Shown piece by piece: positions 47,594 through 55,887 of a stretch of 64,000 nt of DNA. Positions within the stretch are counted from its first letter, which is position 1. Every line of letters starts with the position of its first letter. The DNA lies in the NCBI RefSeq assembly GCF_024519455.1, contig NZ_JALJRY010000021.1, positions 104,463-168,462 of the forward strand, given 5' to 3'. The position numbers and the translations under genes were made by a program. The stretch is from Streptomyces sp. STR69 (GTDB lineage Bacteria; Actinomycetota; Actinomycetes; Streptomycetales; Streptomycetaceae). The notes under the pieces were generated by a model. The model was not told the DNA's origin, made no database searches, and was given only the letters and a program-made list of their open reading frames with translations.

Positions 47594-50584
47594 GTGAGGC
47601 TGCATCGGCTCGACATCACCGCCTTCGGGCCCTTCGGCGGCTCGCAGACCGTCGACTTCGACGGACTGTCCTCCGCCGGCCTCTTCCTCCTGCACGGCCC
47701 GACCGGCGCCGGCAAGACCTCCGTCCTGGACGCCGTGTGCTACGCGCTCTACGGATCGGTGCCCGGCGTACGCCAGTCCGGCCAGGGGCTCACCCTGCGC
47801 AGCGACCACGCGGCGCCCGCCACCCGCACCGAGGTCCGGCTCGAACTGACCGTCGCCGGGCGGCGGTTGGAACTCACCCGGCAGCCGCCCTGGGCCCGCC
47901 CCAAGAAGCGCGGCACCGGCAGCACACTGGACAAGGCACAGAGCTGGCTGCGCGAGTACGACGCGACGGCCGGCGACTGGAAGGACCTCAGCCGCTCGCA
48001 CCAGGAGATCGGCGAGGAGATCGCCCAGCTGCTCGGGATGAGCCGGGAGCAGTTCTGCCAGGTCGTGCTGTTGCCCCAGGGGGAGTTCGCGCGGTTCCTG
48101 CGCTCCGACGCCGAGGCGCGCGGCAAGCTGCTCGGCCGGCTCTTCGACACCCACCGCTTCGCCGAGGTCGAGAAGCGGCTCGCCGACCGGCGGCGGGCCA
48201 CCGAGGCCCAAGTCCGCCAGGGCGACGCCGAGTTGCTGGCCGACGCGCACCGCATGCAGCAGGCCGCCGGGAACGCCATGGAGCTGCCGGACCTCGCACC
48301 GGGCGAACCCGGCCTCGCCGCCGAGGTGTTGGGCGCGGCGGCCGTCGCCCGCAGCACCGCGCGCGAACAGCTGACCATCGCGCACAGCCGCCTTTCCGCC
48401 GCCGAGTCCGCCCGCGCCGCGGCCGACCGCGTGCTCGCCGACGTACGCGAACTGGCGCGCCTGCAACAGCGGTTCGCGCAGGCCCGGGAGCGGGCCGCGC
48501 TCCTGGAGGAGCGCGCCGACGGCTATCGGCAGGCGCAGGCGCGGATGGAGCGGGCGCGGAAGGCGGAGGCGGTGGCGCCGGCGCTGGAGCTGCGGGAGGC
48601 CGCCGACTCCGAGCACCGGGAGGCCGCCCGGGCCGAGGCACGCGCCCGTGACCTGCTGCCGGAGACCTTCGCGGGCGCCGGAGCGGCCGGGCTCACCGCC
48701 GCCGCCCGCCGGGCCGCCGAGGAGCTGGGCGGCCTGGAGTCGGCCCGCCGCGCCGAACGGCGCCTGACCGAACTCGGCCTGGAGCGCGCCGACTTGGACC
48801 GGCAGGAGCGCGCCGACGAGGACGTACGGCAGGAGGCCGAGGCCTGGCTCGCCGGGTGGGACACGAACCGCGCGGAGCTGCGGACGCGGATCGAGTCCGC
48901 CCAGGAGGCCGCCGGCCGGGCCGAACAGCTCGCCGTGCGCCGCGAGCCCACCGAGCGCCGGCTCCGGGCGGCCCGGCAGCGGGACCAGTTCGCCGGTGAC
49001 ACCGAGGACGCCCAGCGGCAGGTGCTGTCCCTCGCCGAACGCGCCGTGAAGGCCCGCACCCACTGGCTCGACCTCAAGGAACAGCGGCTGAACGGCATCG
49101 CCGCCGAACTCGCCGCCCACCTCACCGACGGCGAACCCTGCGCGGTCTGCGGTGCCTCCGAACACCCCGCGCCCGCACGCAAGTCCGCGGAACACGTCGA
49201 CCGCGCGGCCGAGGAACAGGCCCTCACCGCCCACCAGCACGCCGAGGAACAGCGCACCGAGGCCGAGCGCCGCCTCGGCGTCGTACGGGAAGCGCTCGCC
49301 GCCGCCACGGCGGAGGCGGGGGACACACCGACCGATCAACTCGCTGACGAGGTCGCCGAGTTGGAGCGGCTGTACGAGCAGGCGCGCCGGGACGCGTCCT
49401 GGCTGCACCCCGCGACCGAGGAGCTGCGGAAGGCCGAGCAGGAGCACGACCGGCGGACCGGCATCCAGCAGCAGGCCGCCCTCAGAGCCGCCTCCCGTAC
49501 GGCCCTCCGCGACAACCTGGACCGTGAACGCGCCCTGCTGGAAGAGGAGTTGGCGCACACGCGGGGCACCGCCGACAGTGTGGCGGCGCGCGCGGCCCAG
49601 CTGGAGCGGCAGGCCGCGCTGCTCACCGACGCCGCCGACACCGCACGTGTCGCCGAGGACACCGCGCAGCGGCTGAAGGACGCCGACGCGCGGCTGGCCG
49701 ACGCCGCCTTCCGCGCCGGGTTCGAGACGCCGCAGGCGGCGGCCGACGCCCTCCTCGACGACGGCGCTCATCGCGAACTCCAACGGCGCCTGGACGCCTG
49801 GCAGTCGGAGGAGGCCGCCGTACGGGCCGTCCTCGCGGAGGCCGACACCGCCGCAGCCGCGCAGCAGCCGCCCGCCGACCCGGACGCTGCGGAGCGCGCC
49901 GCGAGCGCGGCCGAGCGGCGGACCCGGGACGCGGCCTCCGCGCGCGACGCGGCGGCCCGGCGCTGCACCGAACTCGACCGGCTCTCCGCCCGGTCGGCGG
50001 CCGGGGCGCGTCAACTCGCGCCGCTGCGCCAGGAGTACGACCGCGTGGCCCGCCTCGCCGCCCTCACCGCAGGCACTTCGGCGGACAACGAACGCAGGAT
50101 GCGCCTGGAGTCGTACGTCCTCGCCGCCCGCCTGGAACAGGTGGCCGCCGCCGCGACCGTACGGCTGCAGCGCATGTCGTCCGGCCGCTACACCCTCGTC
50201 CACTCCGACGACCGGGCCGGGCGCGGCCGTAGCGGACTCGGGCTGCATGTCGTCGACGCGTGGACCGGGCGGGAGCGGGACACGGCGACGCTGTCCGGCG
50301 GCGAGACGTTCTTCGCCTCGCTCGCTCTCGCGCTCGGACTCGCGGATGTGGTCACCGACGAGGCAGGCGGGGTCCGGCTCGACACGCTCTTCATCGACGA
50401 GGGCTTCGGCAGTCTCGACGAGCAGACCCTCGACGAGGTCCTCGACGTCCTGGACTCCCTGCGCGAACGGGACCGCAGCGTCGGCATCGTCAGCCATGTC
50501 GCCGACCTGCGGCGGCGCATCCACGCGCAGCTGGAGGTCGTGAAGGGGCGGGCGGGGTCGACCGTACGACAGCGGGGTCAGTGA
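47594..50584 (+). CDS. sbcC: Nuclease SbcCD subunit C (SMC-like ATPase)
   Basis: This 996-residue Rad50/SbcC-type ATPase has an N-terminal Walker A (HGPTGAGKTS, about residue 36), a Q-loop region (LLPQGEFARFLRS), and two long coiled coils rich in Ala, Arg and Glu. Between them is a zinc hook CAVC near residue 516. The C-terminal signature TLSGGETF and Walker B TLFIDEGFGSLDEQT follow. It clamps DNA and drives the SbcD nuclease. The GTG at 47594 is chosen for the GGAGGAAGGGGG upstream and because MRLHRLDITAFGPF is the usual N-terminus. Its stop overlaps the convergent Lrp gene by 7 bases. Confidence 0.97.
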   Translation: MRLHRLDITAFGPFGGSQTVDFDGLSSAGLFLLHGPTGAGKTSVLDAVCYALYGSVPGVRQSGQGLTLRSDHAAPATRTEVRLELTVAGRRLELTRQPPWARPKKRGTGSTLDKAQSWLREYDATAGDWKDLSRSHQEIGEEIAQLLGMSREQFCQVVLLPQGEFARFLRSDAEARGKLLGRLFDTHRFAEVEKRLADRRRATEAQVRQGDAELLADAHRMQQAAGNAMELPDLAPGEPGLAAEVLGAAAVARSTAREQLTIAHSRLSAAESARAAADRVLADVRELARLQQRFAQARERAALLEERADGYRQAQARMERARKAEAVAPALELREAADSEHREAARAEARARDLLPETFAGAGAAGLTAAARRAAEELGGLESARRAERRLTELGLERADLDRQERADEDVRQEAEAWLAGWDTNRAELRTRIESAQEAAGRAEQLAVRREPTERRLRAARQRDQFAGDTEDAQRQVLSLAERAVKARTHWLDLKEQRLNGIAAELAAHLTDGEPCAVCGASEHPAPARKSAEHVDRAAEEQALTAHQHAEEQRTEAERRLGVVREALAAATAEAGDTPTDQLADEVAELERLYEQARRDASWLHPATEELRKAEQEHDRRTGIQQQAALRAASRTALRDNLDRERALLEEELAHTRGTADSVAARAAQLERQAALLTDAADTARVAEDTAQRLKDADARLADAAFRAGFETPQAAADALLDDGAHRELQRRLDAWQSEEAAVRAVLAEADTAAAAQQPPADPDAAERAASAAERRTRDAASARDAAARRCTELDRLSARSAAGARQLAPLRQEYDRVARLAALTAGTSADNERRMRLESYVLAARLEQVAAAATVRLQRMSSGRYTLVHSDDRAGRGRSGLGLHVVDAWTGRERDTATLSGGETFFASLALALGLADVVTDEAGGVRLDTLFIDEGFGSLDEQTLDEVLDVLDSLRERDRSVGIVSHVADLRRRIHAQLEVVKGRAGSTVRQRGQ

Positions 50585-51024
50585 CCGAGCGGTCGGCGGG
50601 GGAGCGGTGAGGAGTAGACGACGCTGGTGGTGACCGAGCCCAGCGCGCCGATCTTCCCCGACACCTCCTCCAGGTGGCGCATCGAGCGGGCCGCGACCTT
50701 GATCATGAAGCAGTCGTCGCCCGTGATGTGATGCGCCTCCAGGATCTCCGGCGTCACCGCGACCAGGTCGTGGAACGGCTTGTAGTTGCCGTTCGGATAG
50801 CGCAGCCGCACGAACGCCAGGATCGGCAGGCCGAGCCGCTCCGGGTCCACGACCGCCGTGTACCCCTGGATCACCCCCGCCTCCTCCAGCCGCCGCACCC
50901 GCTCGGTGACCGCGCTCGCGGACATGGAGACGGCCCGGGCCAGCTCGGCGAAACCGGCCCGGCCCTCCCGCTGGAGGACGTCGAGGATGCGCCAGTCGGT
51001 GGCGTCCGGGGAATACGTGGTCAT
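50578..51024 (-). CDS. Lrp/AsnC-family transcriptional regulator
   Basis: This 148-residue protein has an N-terminal helix-turn-helix (about residues 8-55, DATDWRILDVLQREGRAGFAELARAVSMSASAVTERV) and a C-terminal RAM/ligand-binding domain (GDDCFMIKVAARSMRHLEEV). Such regulators form octamers and respond to amino acids. It is divergent from a rhodanese gene, with a GGGGA-A-TCCCC palindrome in the shared promoter, and that gene is its likely target. The 3' ends of this gene and sbcC overlap tail to tail. Confidence 0.92.
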   Translation of the reverse strand: MTTYSPDATDWRILDVLQREGRAGFAELARAVSMSASAVTERVRRLEEAGVIQGYTAVVDPERLGLPILAFVRLRYPNGNYKPFHDLVAVTPEILEAHHITGDDCFMIKVAARSMRHLEEVSGKIGALGSVTTSVVYSSPLPRRPLGH

Positions 51025-51039
51025 TCATGAGAAATAGCA

Positions 51040-51050
51040 GGGGAATCCCC
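51040..51050. promoter_or_regulatory. GGGGAATCCCC palindrome in the Lrp-rhodanese promoter region
   Basis: A perfect 11-base palindrome lies 16 bases upstream of the Lrp start codon. A related GGGAATCATC element lies about 25 bases further on. It is a candidate autoregulatory site, judged by position only. Confidence 0.4.
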
Positions 51051-51147
51051 GGCAGATCAAGCAGGACGCCGGGAATCATCACTTCAGGGACCCGGCCGGC
51101 GACCGTAGATTTCCGGTCGTAAGGACATCTCGGTGAAAGGCCGGTCC

Positions 51148-51588
51148 ATGAGCAGCACCACCCCCGCGGCAGCCGCCGCCCACTTCCGCGCGAGCCTCGC
51201 CTTCCACACCGACGTCTCCGATGTCGCCGCCGCGCTCGCCTCCGGCGGCCCCGCCTTCGTCCTCGTGGACTCACGCTCCACCGAGTCCTGGGACCAGGGG
51301 CACATCCCCGGAGCGGTCCACCTCCCCACCGCGCTCATACCCGAACAGGCCGGGCAACTCCTCGACAGATCCGTGCCGGTGGTGACGTACTGCTGGGGCC
51401 CCGGCTGCAACGGCGCCACCCGCGCGGCCCTCGCCCTCGCCGAACTCGGTTACCAGGTACGGGAGATGCTCGGCGGCTTCGAGTACTGGGTGCGCGAGGG
51501 CTTCGAGTTCGAGACCTGGCAGGGGCGGGAGCGGCGCCCGGCCGACCCGCTGACGGTGCCGGTGAACACGGACGACTGCGGCTGCTGA
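51148..51588 (+). CDS. Single-domain rhodanese sulfurtransferase
   Basis: This 146-residue rhodanese-fold protein has VLVDSRSTESWDQGHIPGAVHLP, the CH2-type motif, and an active-site loop with Cys in VTYCWGPGCNGATRAA. It ends with a Cys-rich tail (DDCGC). It should transfer sulfane sulfur or act as a cysteine-persulfide carrier. The longer loop CWGPGC and the terminal Cys pair differ from classical thiosulfate sulfurtransferases. ATG 51148 has GAAAGG at good spacing. An in-frame GTG at 51133 is less likely. It is paired divergently with an Lrp regulator. Confidence 0.9.
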   Translation: MSSTTPAAAAAHFRASLAFHTDVSDVAAALASGGPAFVLVDSRSTESWDQGHIPGAVHLPTALIPEQAGQLLDRSVPVVTYCWGPGCNGATRAALALAELGYQVREMLGGFEYWVREGFEFETWQGRERRPADPLTVPVNTDDCGC

Positions 51589-51692
51589 AACCGGGGCCGA
51601 CCGTGAACGGGCCGTACCGGCAAGCGAGTTGGCGGCGCGCGCGGCAGCTCGAACCATGAACATGTGGGCTCGCTGTGCGTTAGGTTCTGCCC

Positions 51693-52211
51693 ATGGCGTT
51701 ATATGCGGAGCCGGGCACGGCGGTGCAGTGGGTGGAGTCGGGCGGCGGGCCGCTCATAGCGGTACCGGAGACGGTGCTGCCGTTCTGGACGGGAGCCGAC
51801 GGCGATGAACTGGCCTCGGACTACGACCGGGCGTGCGAGGTCGGCGGGTATGTCGGTCTCCTGCCGGTAGGGGACAGCGCGGCCCTGGTCCTGGGCGACG
51901 AGCCCGCCTCGACGTCCTTCCTGCCGGAGCACGGCACGTTCGTACGGTGGTGTGCCGCGGACTCCGAGGAGGAGGTGCTGGCCGGCGTGCCCGCCGCGCT
52001 CGCCGGCGCGACCTGGGAGAACGAGGTGCGGTGGGACGTACCCGGACCGCTGGTGCTGTTCGACTCGGCATGGCCCGGGCGGGATTCGGAAGGCACCGAG
52101 CATCTGAAGGTCGACCTGGAACCGGGACGTTACGCCGTCCGCGCGGGCCGCGCCCAGCCGGGCCCGGAGACCTGGCTCGGCCTCGTCCAACTGCGACGGC
52201 TTCCCAACTGA
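51693..52211 (+). CDS. Imm21-like immunity protein
   Basis: This 172-residue soluble protein opens with VQWVESGGGPLIAVPETVLPFWTG, the start pattern of the Immunity protein 21 family. GGYVGLLPVGDSAALVLGDEPASTSFLPE follows. Imm21 proteins are predicted to neutralise polymorphic toxins delivered by neighbouring cells. No toxin gene lies next to it in this window, so it is an orphan here, either a remnant or a stand-alone protective gene. The assignment is by eye and moderately sure. A strong bidirectional hairpin follows. Confidence 0.65.
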   Translation: MALYAEPGTAVQWVESGGGPLIAVPETVLPFWTGADGDELASDYDRACEVGGYVGLLPVGDSAALVLGDEPASTSFLPEHGTFVRWCAADSEEEVLAGVPAALAGATWENEVRWDVPGPLVLFDSAWPGRDSEGTEHLKVDLEPGRYAVRAGRAQPGPETWLGLVQLRRLPN

Positions 52212-52278
52212 CCGGCGGCACAAGGGACTTGGGTACCGGCGTCGGCGCTGGTGCTGGTGCCGGTGCTGGATGCGGGTA

Positions 52279-52311
52279 GCGGCCGGGTCCCGAACTCCCG
52301 GACCCGGCCGC
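52279..52311. terminator. Bidirectional hairpin terminator
   Basis: A perfect 12-bp stem (52279-52290 GCGGCCGGGTCC with 52300-52311) and 9-base loop separate the convergent Imm21-like and DUF885 genes. Confidence 0.85.
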
Positions 52312-52335
52312 CGATGCCTCACCCCCGGCCTGGCA

Positions 52336-54027
52336 TCAGAGCTGCGACAGCTCGTCCACCAGGTCGTCCAGGCCCAGCGATCCCTGCGACAGCGCGGCCA
52401 TGTGCCACGCCTTCAGATCGAACGCGTCGCCGTGTCGCTGGCGCGCGTTCTCCCGGCCCAACAGCCAGGCCCGCTGGCCGAGTTTGTAGCCGATGGCCTG
52501 GCCCGGGATTGTGAGATAGCGCGTCAGCTCGCTCTCCACGAAGTCCGCCGGGCGACTGCTGTGCGCGCCGAAGAACTCCTGCGCCAGCTCCGGCGTCCAC
52601 CGCTCACCGGGGTGGAAGGGCGAGTCCGCCGGAATCTCCAGCTCCAGGTGCATGCCGATGTCGACGATGATCCGGGTGGCCCGCATCATCTGCCCGTCGA
52701 GGAAGCCGAGTCGCTGCTCCGCGTCCTCCAAGTAGCCCAACTCGTCCATCAGTTGCTCCGCGTACAGCGCCCAGCCCTCGGCGTTGGCGCTGACCATGCC
52801 GACGGACGCCTGGTAGCTGGACAGGTCCTCGGCGACATGCGCCCACTGGGCGAGCTGGAGGTGATGGCCGGGGACGCCCTCGTGGTACCAGGTCGAGACG
52901 AGGTCGTAGACCGGGAACCGGGTCTGTCCCATGGTCGGCAGCCAGGTGCGGCCCGGCCGCGAGAAGTCCTGCGAGGGTGACGTGTAGTACGGCGCCGCCG
53001 CACTGCCCGGGGGCGCGATCCGCGACTCCACCCGCCGTACCCGCTCGGCGAGTTCGAAGTGGGTGCCGTCCAACTCCTCGATCGCCTTGTCCATCACGCC
53101 CTGGAGCCAGTCACGGACCTCGTCGACACCCTCGATGTGCCGACCGTGCTCGTCGAGGTACGCGAGGGCCACCCACGGGGTCTCGGCGCCGGGCAGGATC
53201 TTCTCGGCCTCCCGCTTCATCTCCGCGAGCAGCCGGTGGTACTCGGACCAGCCGTACGCGTACGCCTCGTCGAGGTTCAGCTCCGTACCGTTGAAGTAGC
53301 GCGCCCAGCGCGCGTACCGCTCACGGCCCACCGTGTTCGGCGCGCCCTCGATCGCCGGCGCGTACACCTCCCGCAGCCAGTCCCGCAGCTCCACCAGGGC
53401 CGCGGTCGCCCCGCGGGCCGCCTCGTCCAGCTCGGCGCGCAGGGACTCGGGTCCGGCCGAGGCGAAGTCCTCGTACCAGCCACGCCCCTCGCCGCCCGGG
53501 TCCGACCACTCGGTGAGCTGGCCGATGAAGGTGGCCGTCGGGCGCGGGCCTGCGAACAGCTTGCGGTCCAGGCCCAGTTGGAGGGACTCGCGGTAGCCGG
53601 CCAGCGCGGTGGGCACCGCGCGCAGCCGCTCGGCGATCGCCGCCCAGTCCTCTTCGGTCTGCGCCGGAGTCACCGTGAACACATCACGCACCGTGTGCGC
53701 GGGGGTGTGCATATTGCCCACCTCGCGCAGCCCCTCCTCGGTGTCGTGCACACCGAGTGCGGCGGTCAGCCGCTCGCGCAGCAGGCGCGCGCACCGGCGC
53801 TCGACACCACTGTCCGCGCCGGGTCGGCGCTCTGCCTCGTCGAGCTTCGCGAGGGTCGCCCGCTGAAGCTCCGCGAGTCGTTCCTGACCTGCGGGGGAGA
53901 GATCGGGCAGCCTGCCCGAACTCTCCTTCACGCCGAGATACGTACCGATGACCGGGTTGAGGGCGATGAGGTCGTCGACGTAGGCGTCGGCGACCTGCCG
54001 GGGCAGCGGAGTGTTGGTCTGCGACAT
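52336..54027 (-). CDS. DUF885-family zinc peptidase-like protein
   Basis: This 563-residue protein of the DUF885 family has a gluzincin-like motif in WYHEGVPGHHLQLAQ (about residue 377, HExxxHH form). A likely downstream Glu lies in NAEGWALYAEQL. Long helices fill most of the chain, as in M32/M3-type metallopeptidases. No signal peptide is visible, so it should be cytoplasmic. Activity of family members is poorly described. ATG 54027 is preferred because GAGGA lies 8 bases upstream. Two in-frame ATGs just upstream (54036 and 54042) would add 3 or 5 residues. Confidence 0.88.
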   Translation of the reverse strand: MSQTNTPLPRQVADAYVDDLIALNPVIGTYLGVKESSGRLPDLSPAGQERLAELQRATLAKLDEAERRPGADSGVERRCARLLRERLTAALGVHDTEEGLREVGNMHTPAHTVRDVFTVTPAQTEEDWAAIAERLRAVPTALAGYRESLQLGLDRKLFAGPRPTATFIGQLTEWSDPGGEGRGWYEDFASAGPESLRAELDEAARGATAALVELRDWLREVYAPAIEGAPNTVGRERYARWARYFNGTELNLDEAYAYGWSEYHRLLAEMKREAEKILPGAETPWVALAYLDEHGRHIEGVDEVRDWLQGVMDKAIEELDGTHFELAERVRRVESRIAPPGSAAAPYYTSPSQDFSRPGRTWLPTMGQTRFPVYDLVSTWYHEGVPGHHLQLAQWAHVAEDLSSYQASVGMVSANAEGWALYAEQLMDELGYLEDAEQRLGFLDGQMMRATRIIVDIGMHLELEIPADSPFHPGERWTPELAQEFFGAHSSRPADFVESELTRYLTIPGQAIGYKLGQRAWLLGRENARQRHGDAFDLKAWHMAALSQGSLGLDDLVDELSQL

Positions 54028-54060
54028 GGGGACCATCCTCATACCTGGGACTTCTCCCCG

Positions 54061-54555
54061 TCACCCCGATTCAGCTACGGGCGTGGCAAGGGGCAGCAAG
54101 GGCCCGCAGTCCCACTGCTGGAAGATCAAGCGGGTCTCCACGCGCGCCACTTCCCGCTGTGACGTGAACTCGTCCAGGACCAGCCGCTGCAGATCCGCCA
54201 TGTCCGCGACAGCCACATGGACGAGATAGTCGTCGGGCCCGGTCAGATGGAACACGGTCCGCGACTCCGGCAACGCCCGGACCCGCTCCACGAAGGGCCC
54301 CACCAACTCCCGCCGATGCGGTCTGACCTGCACCGACAGCAACGCCTCCAGACCGCGACCCAACTTCGCCGGATCGAGCCGCAGTTGATGCCCGAGGATC
54401 ACACCGGCCCGGCGCAACCGCGCCACCCGGTCCAGACACGTCGACGGCGCGACACCGACCTGCGCCGCCAGATCGCGGTACGTCGCCCGGGCGTCGTTCT
54501 GCAACAACCGCAGCAGATGAAGATCCACCGGATCAAGTACGACAGAGTCGGTCAT
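54061..54555 (-). CDS. Lrp/AsnC-family regulator, partner of the Cys/Met PLP enzyme
   Basis: This 164-residue protein has the Lrp helix-turn-helix (about residues 8-55, LDPVDLHLLRLLQNDARATYRDLAAQVGVAPSTCLDRV) and RAM domain (FHLTGPDDYLVHVAVADMADLQRL). It is divergent, across about 60 bases, from a transsulfuration-family enzyme gene. It most likely controls that gene in response to an amino acid, as in other Lrp/amino-acid-lyase pairs. It differs clearly in sequence from the other Lrp gene at 50578. Confidence 0.92.
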   Translation of the reverse strand: MTDSVVLDPVDLHLLRLLQNDARATYRDLAAQVGVAPSTCLDRVARLRRAGVILGHQLRLDPAKLGRGLEALLSVQVRPHRRELVGPFVERVRALPESRTVFHLTGPDDYLVHVAVADMADLQRLVLDEFTSQREVARVETRLIFQQWDCGPLLPLATPVAESG

Positions 54556-54615
54556 TCAGCGAACGTAACACGGAGATTTGGCTTGTCGGCCCGGTCGATG
54601 TTCACCCTTCTCTCC

Positions 54616-55887
54616 ATGGACACAACGAGCCTGCACCCCTCCCCGGCCCGGCGGGCACTGGACACCGAAGCCGTGCACGCCGGCCGCGACGACCTGGCCC
54701 GGCAGGGCCTGCACGCCCCGCCCATCGACCTGTCGACCACCTACCCGTCGTACGACAGCCGCGGCGAGGCCGCCCGCATCGACGCCTTCGCCACCACCGG
54801 CGCCGAACCCGACGGCCCGCCCGTCTACGGCCGCCTCGGCAACCCGACCGTCGCCCGCTTCGAAACCGCCCTCGCCCGCCTCGAAGGCACCGACAGCGCG
54901 GTCGCGTTCGCCAGCGGCATGGCGGCCCTGACCGCCGTCCTGCTGGCGCGCGCCTCGACGGGGCTGCGCCATGTGGTGGCGGTACGGCCCCTCTACGGCT
55001 GCAGCGATCACCTGCTCACCGCCGGACTGCTCGGCTCCGAGGTGACCTGGACCGACCCCGCCGGCATCGCCGACGCGCTGCGTCCCGACACCGGACTGGT
55101 CGTCGTCGAGTCACCGGCCAACCCGACCCTCGCCGAACTCGATCTGCGCGCAGTCGCCCACTCCTGCGGCTCGGTGCCCCTCCTCGTGGACAACACCTTC
55201 GCCACGCCCGTCCTGCAACGCCCCGCCGAACACGGTGCACGCCTCGTCCTGCACAGCGCCACCAAGTACCTCGGCGGACACGGCGACGTGATGGCGGGCG
55301 TGGTGGCCTGCGACGAGGAGTTCGCCGGGCGACTGCGCCAGATCCGCTTCGCGACCGGCGGCGTACTGCATCCGTTGGCCGGCTATCTGCTGCTGCGCGG
55401 CCTCGCGACCCTGCCGATCCGCGTACGCGCCGCTTCCGCCACCGCCGCCGAACTCGCCCGCCGCCTCTCCGCCGACCCGCGCGTGGCCGACGTCCACTAC
55501 CCGCGCATCGGCGGCGCGATGATCGCCTTCGAGACCCACGGCGACCCCCACGAGGTCATCGCAGGTGTCGGCCTCATCACCCCGGCGGTAAGCCTCGGCA
55601 GCGTGGACACGCTCATTCAGCATCCGGCGTCGATCAGTCATCGGGTGGTGGGCGAGGAAGACCGCAAGGGTGCCGGGGTGAGCGACCGACTGCTGCGGCT
55701 GTCGGTGGGCCTGGAGGATGTAGAGGACCTGTGGTCGGACTTGGACAGGGCGCTTGCGCCCGTCCCGAGGGGCGCGGGGCCGCATTCATATGCGGCCCCG
55801 CCGCCGGGCGCGACCAGCCACAACGCACCCGCACCCGCCAACGAAACCGCAACCGCTACGGCGCTTCGGCCCTACCGAACTCCGTGA
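54616..55887 (+). CDS. Cys/Met metabolism PLP-dependent enzyme (cystathionine gamma-lyase/synthase type)
   Basis: This 423-residue protein of the transsulfuration family has an N-terminal substrate-channel segment (DLSTTYPSYD, YGRLGNPTVARFE), the cofactor region FASGMAALTAVL, VESPANPTLAELDL and VDNTFATP. The PLP lysine lies in LVLHSATKYLGGHGD, and LIQHPASISH follows. It likely acts on cystathionine, methionine or a related substrate. Two features are odd. The segment after VHYP that normally carries about 20 residues is reduced to RIGGAMIAFE. The last 40 or so residues are low-complexity, encoded by a hairpin repeat element. ATG 54616 is used, and ATG 54598 is possible. The 3' end overlaps the convergent acetyltransferase gene by 32 bases. 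Confidence 0.87.
   Translation: MDTTSLHPSPARRALDTEAVHAGRDDLARQGLHAPPIDLSTTYPSYDSRGEAARIDAFATTGAEPDGPPVYGRLGNPTVARFETALARLEGTDSAVAFASGMAALTAVLLARASTGLRHVVAVRPLYGCSDHLLTAGLLGSEVTWTDPAGIADALRPDTGLVVVESPANPTLAELDLRAVAHSCGSVPLLVDNTFATPVLQRPAEHGARLVLHSATKYLGGHGDVMAGVVACDEEFAGRLRQIRFATGGVLHPLAGYLLLRGLATLPIRVRAASATAAELARRLSADPRVADVHYPRIGGAMIAFETHGDPHEVIAGVGLITPAVSLGSVDTLIQHPASISHRVVGEEDRKGAGVSDRLLRLSVGLEDVEDLWSDLDRALAPVPRGAGPHSYAAPPPGATSHNAPAPANETATATALRPYRTP
55755..55855. repeat. Streptomyces dispersed intergenic repeat with terminator hairpin, inside the 3' end of the PLP enzyme gene
   Basis: The core is a perfect 10-bp stem (55776-55785 with 55790-55799, GGGGCCGCAT and complement, loop TCAT). It is flanked by GAGGGGCGCGGGG and GCGCGACCAGCCACAACGCA. 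The right flank is one I recall from many Streptomyces intergenic regions next to convergent gene ends. Here it is translated as the enzyme's C-terminal tail. It probably still serves as a terminator. Confidence 0.7.

Noticed and set aside
47351-51274. A 1307-codon minus-strand open frame across sbcC
   Set aside because: This is antisense to the clearly conserved SbcC motifs and zinc hook, has low complexity, and spans three real genes.
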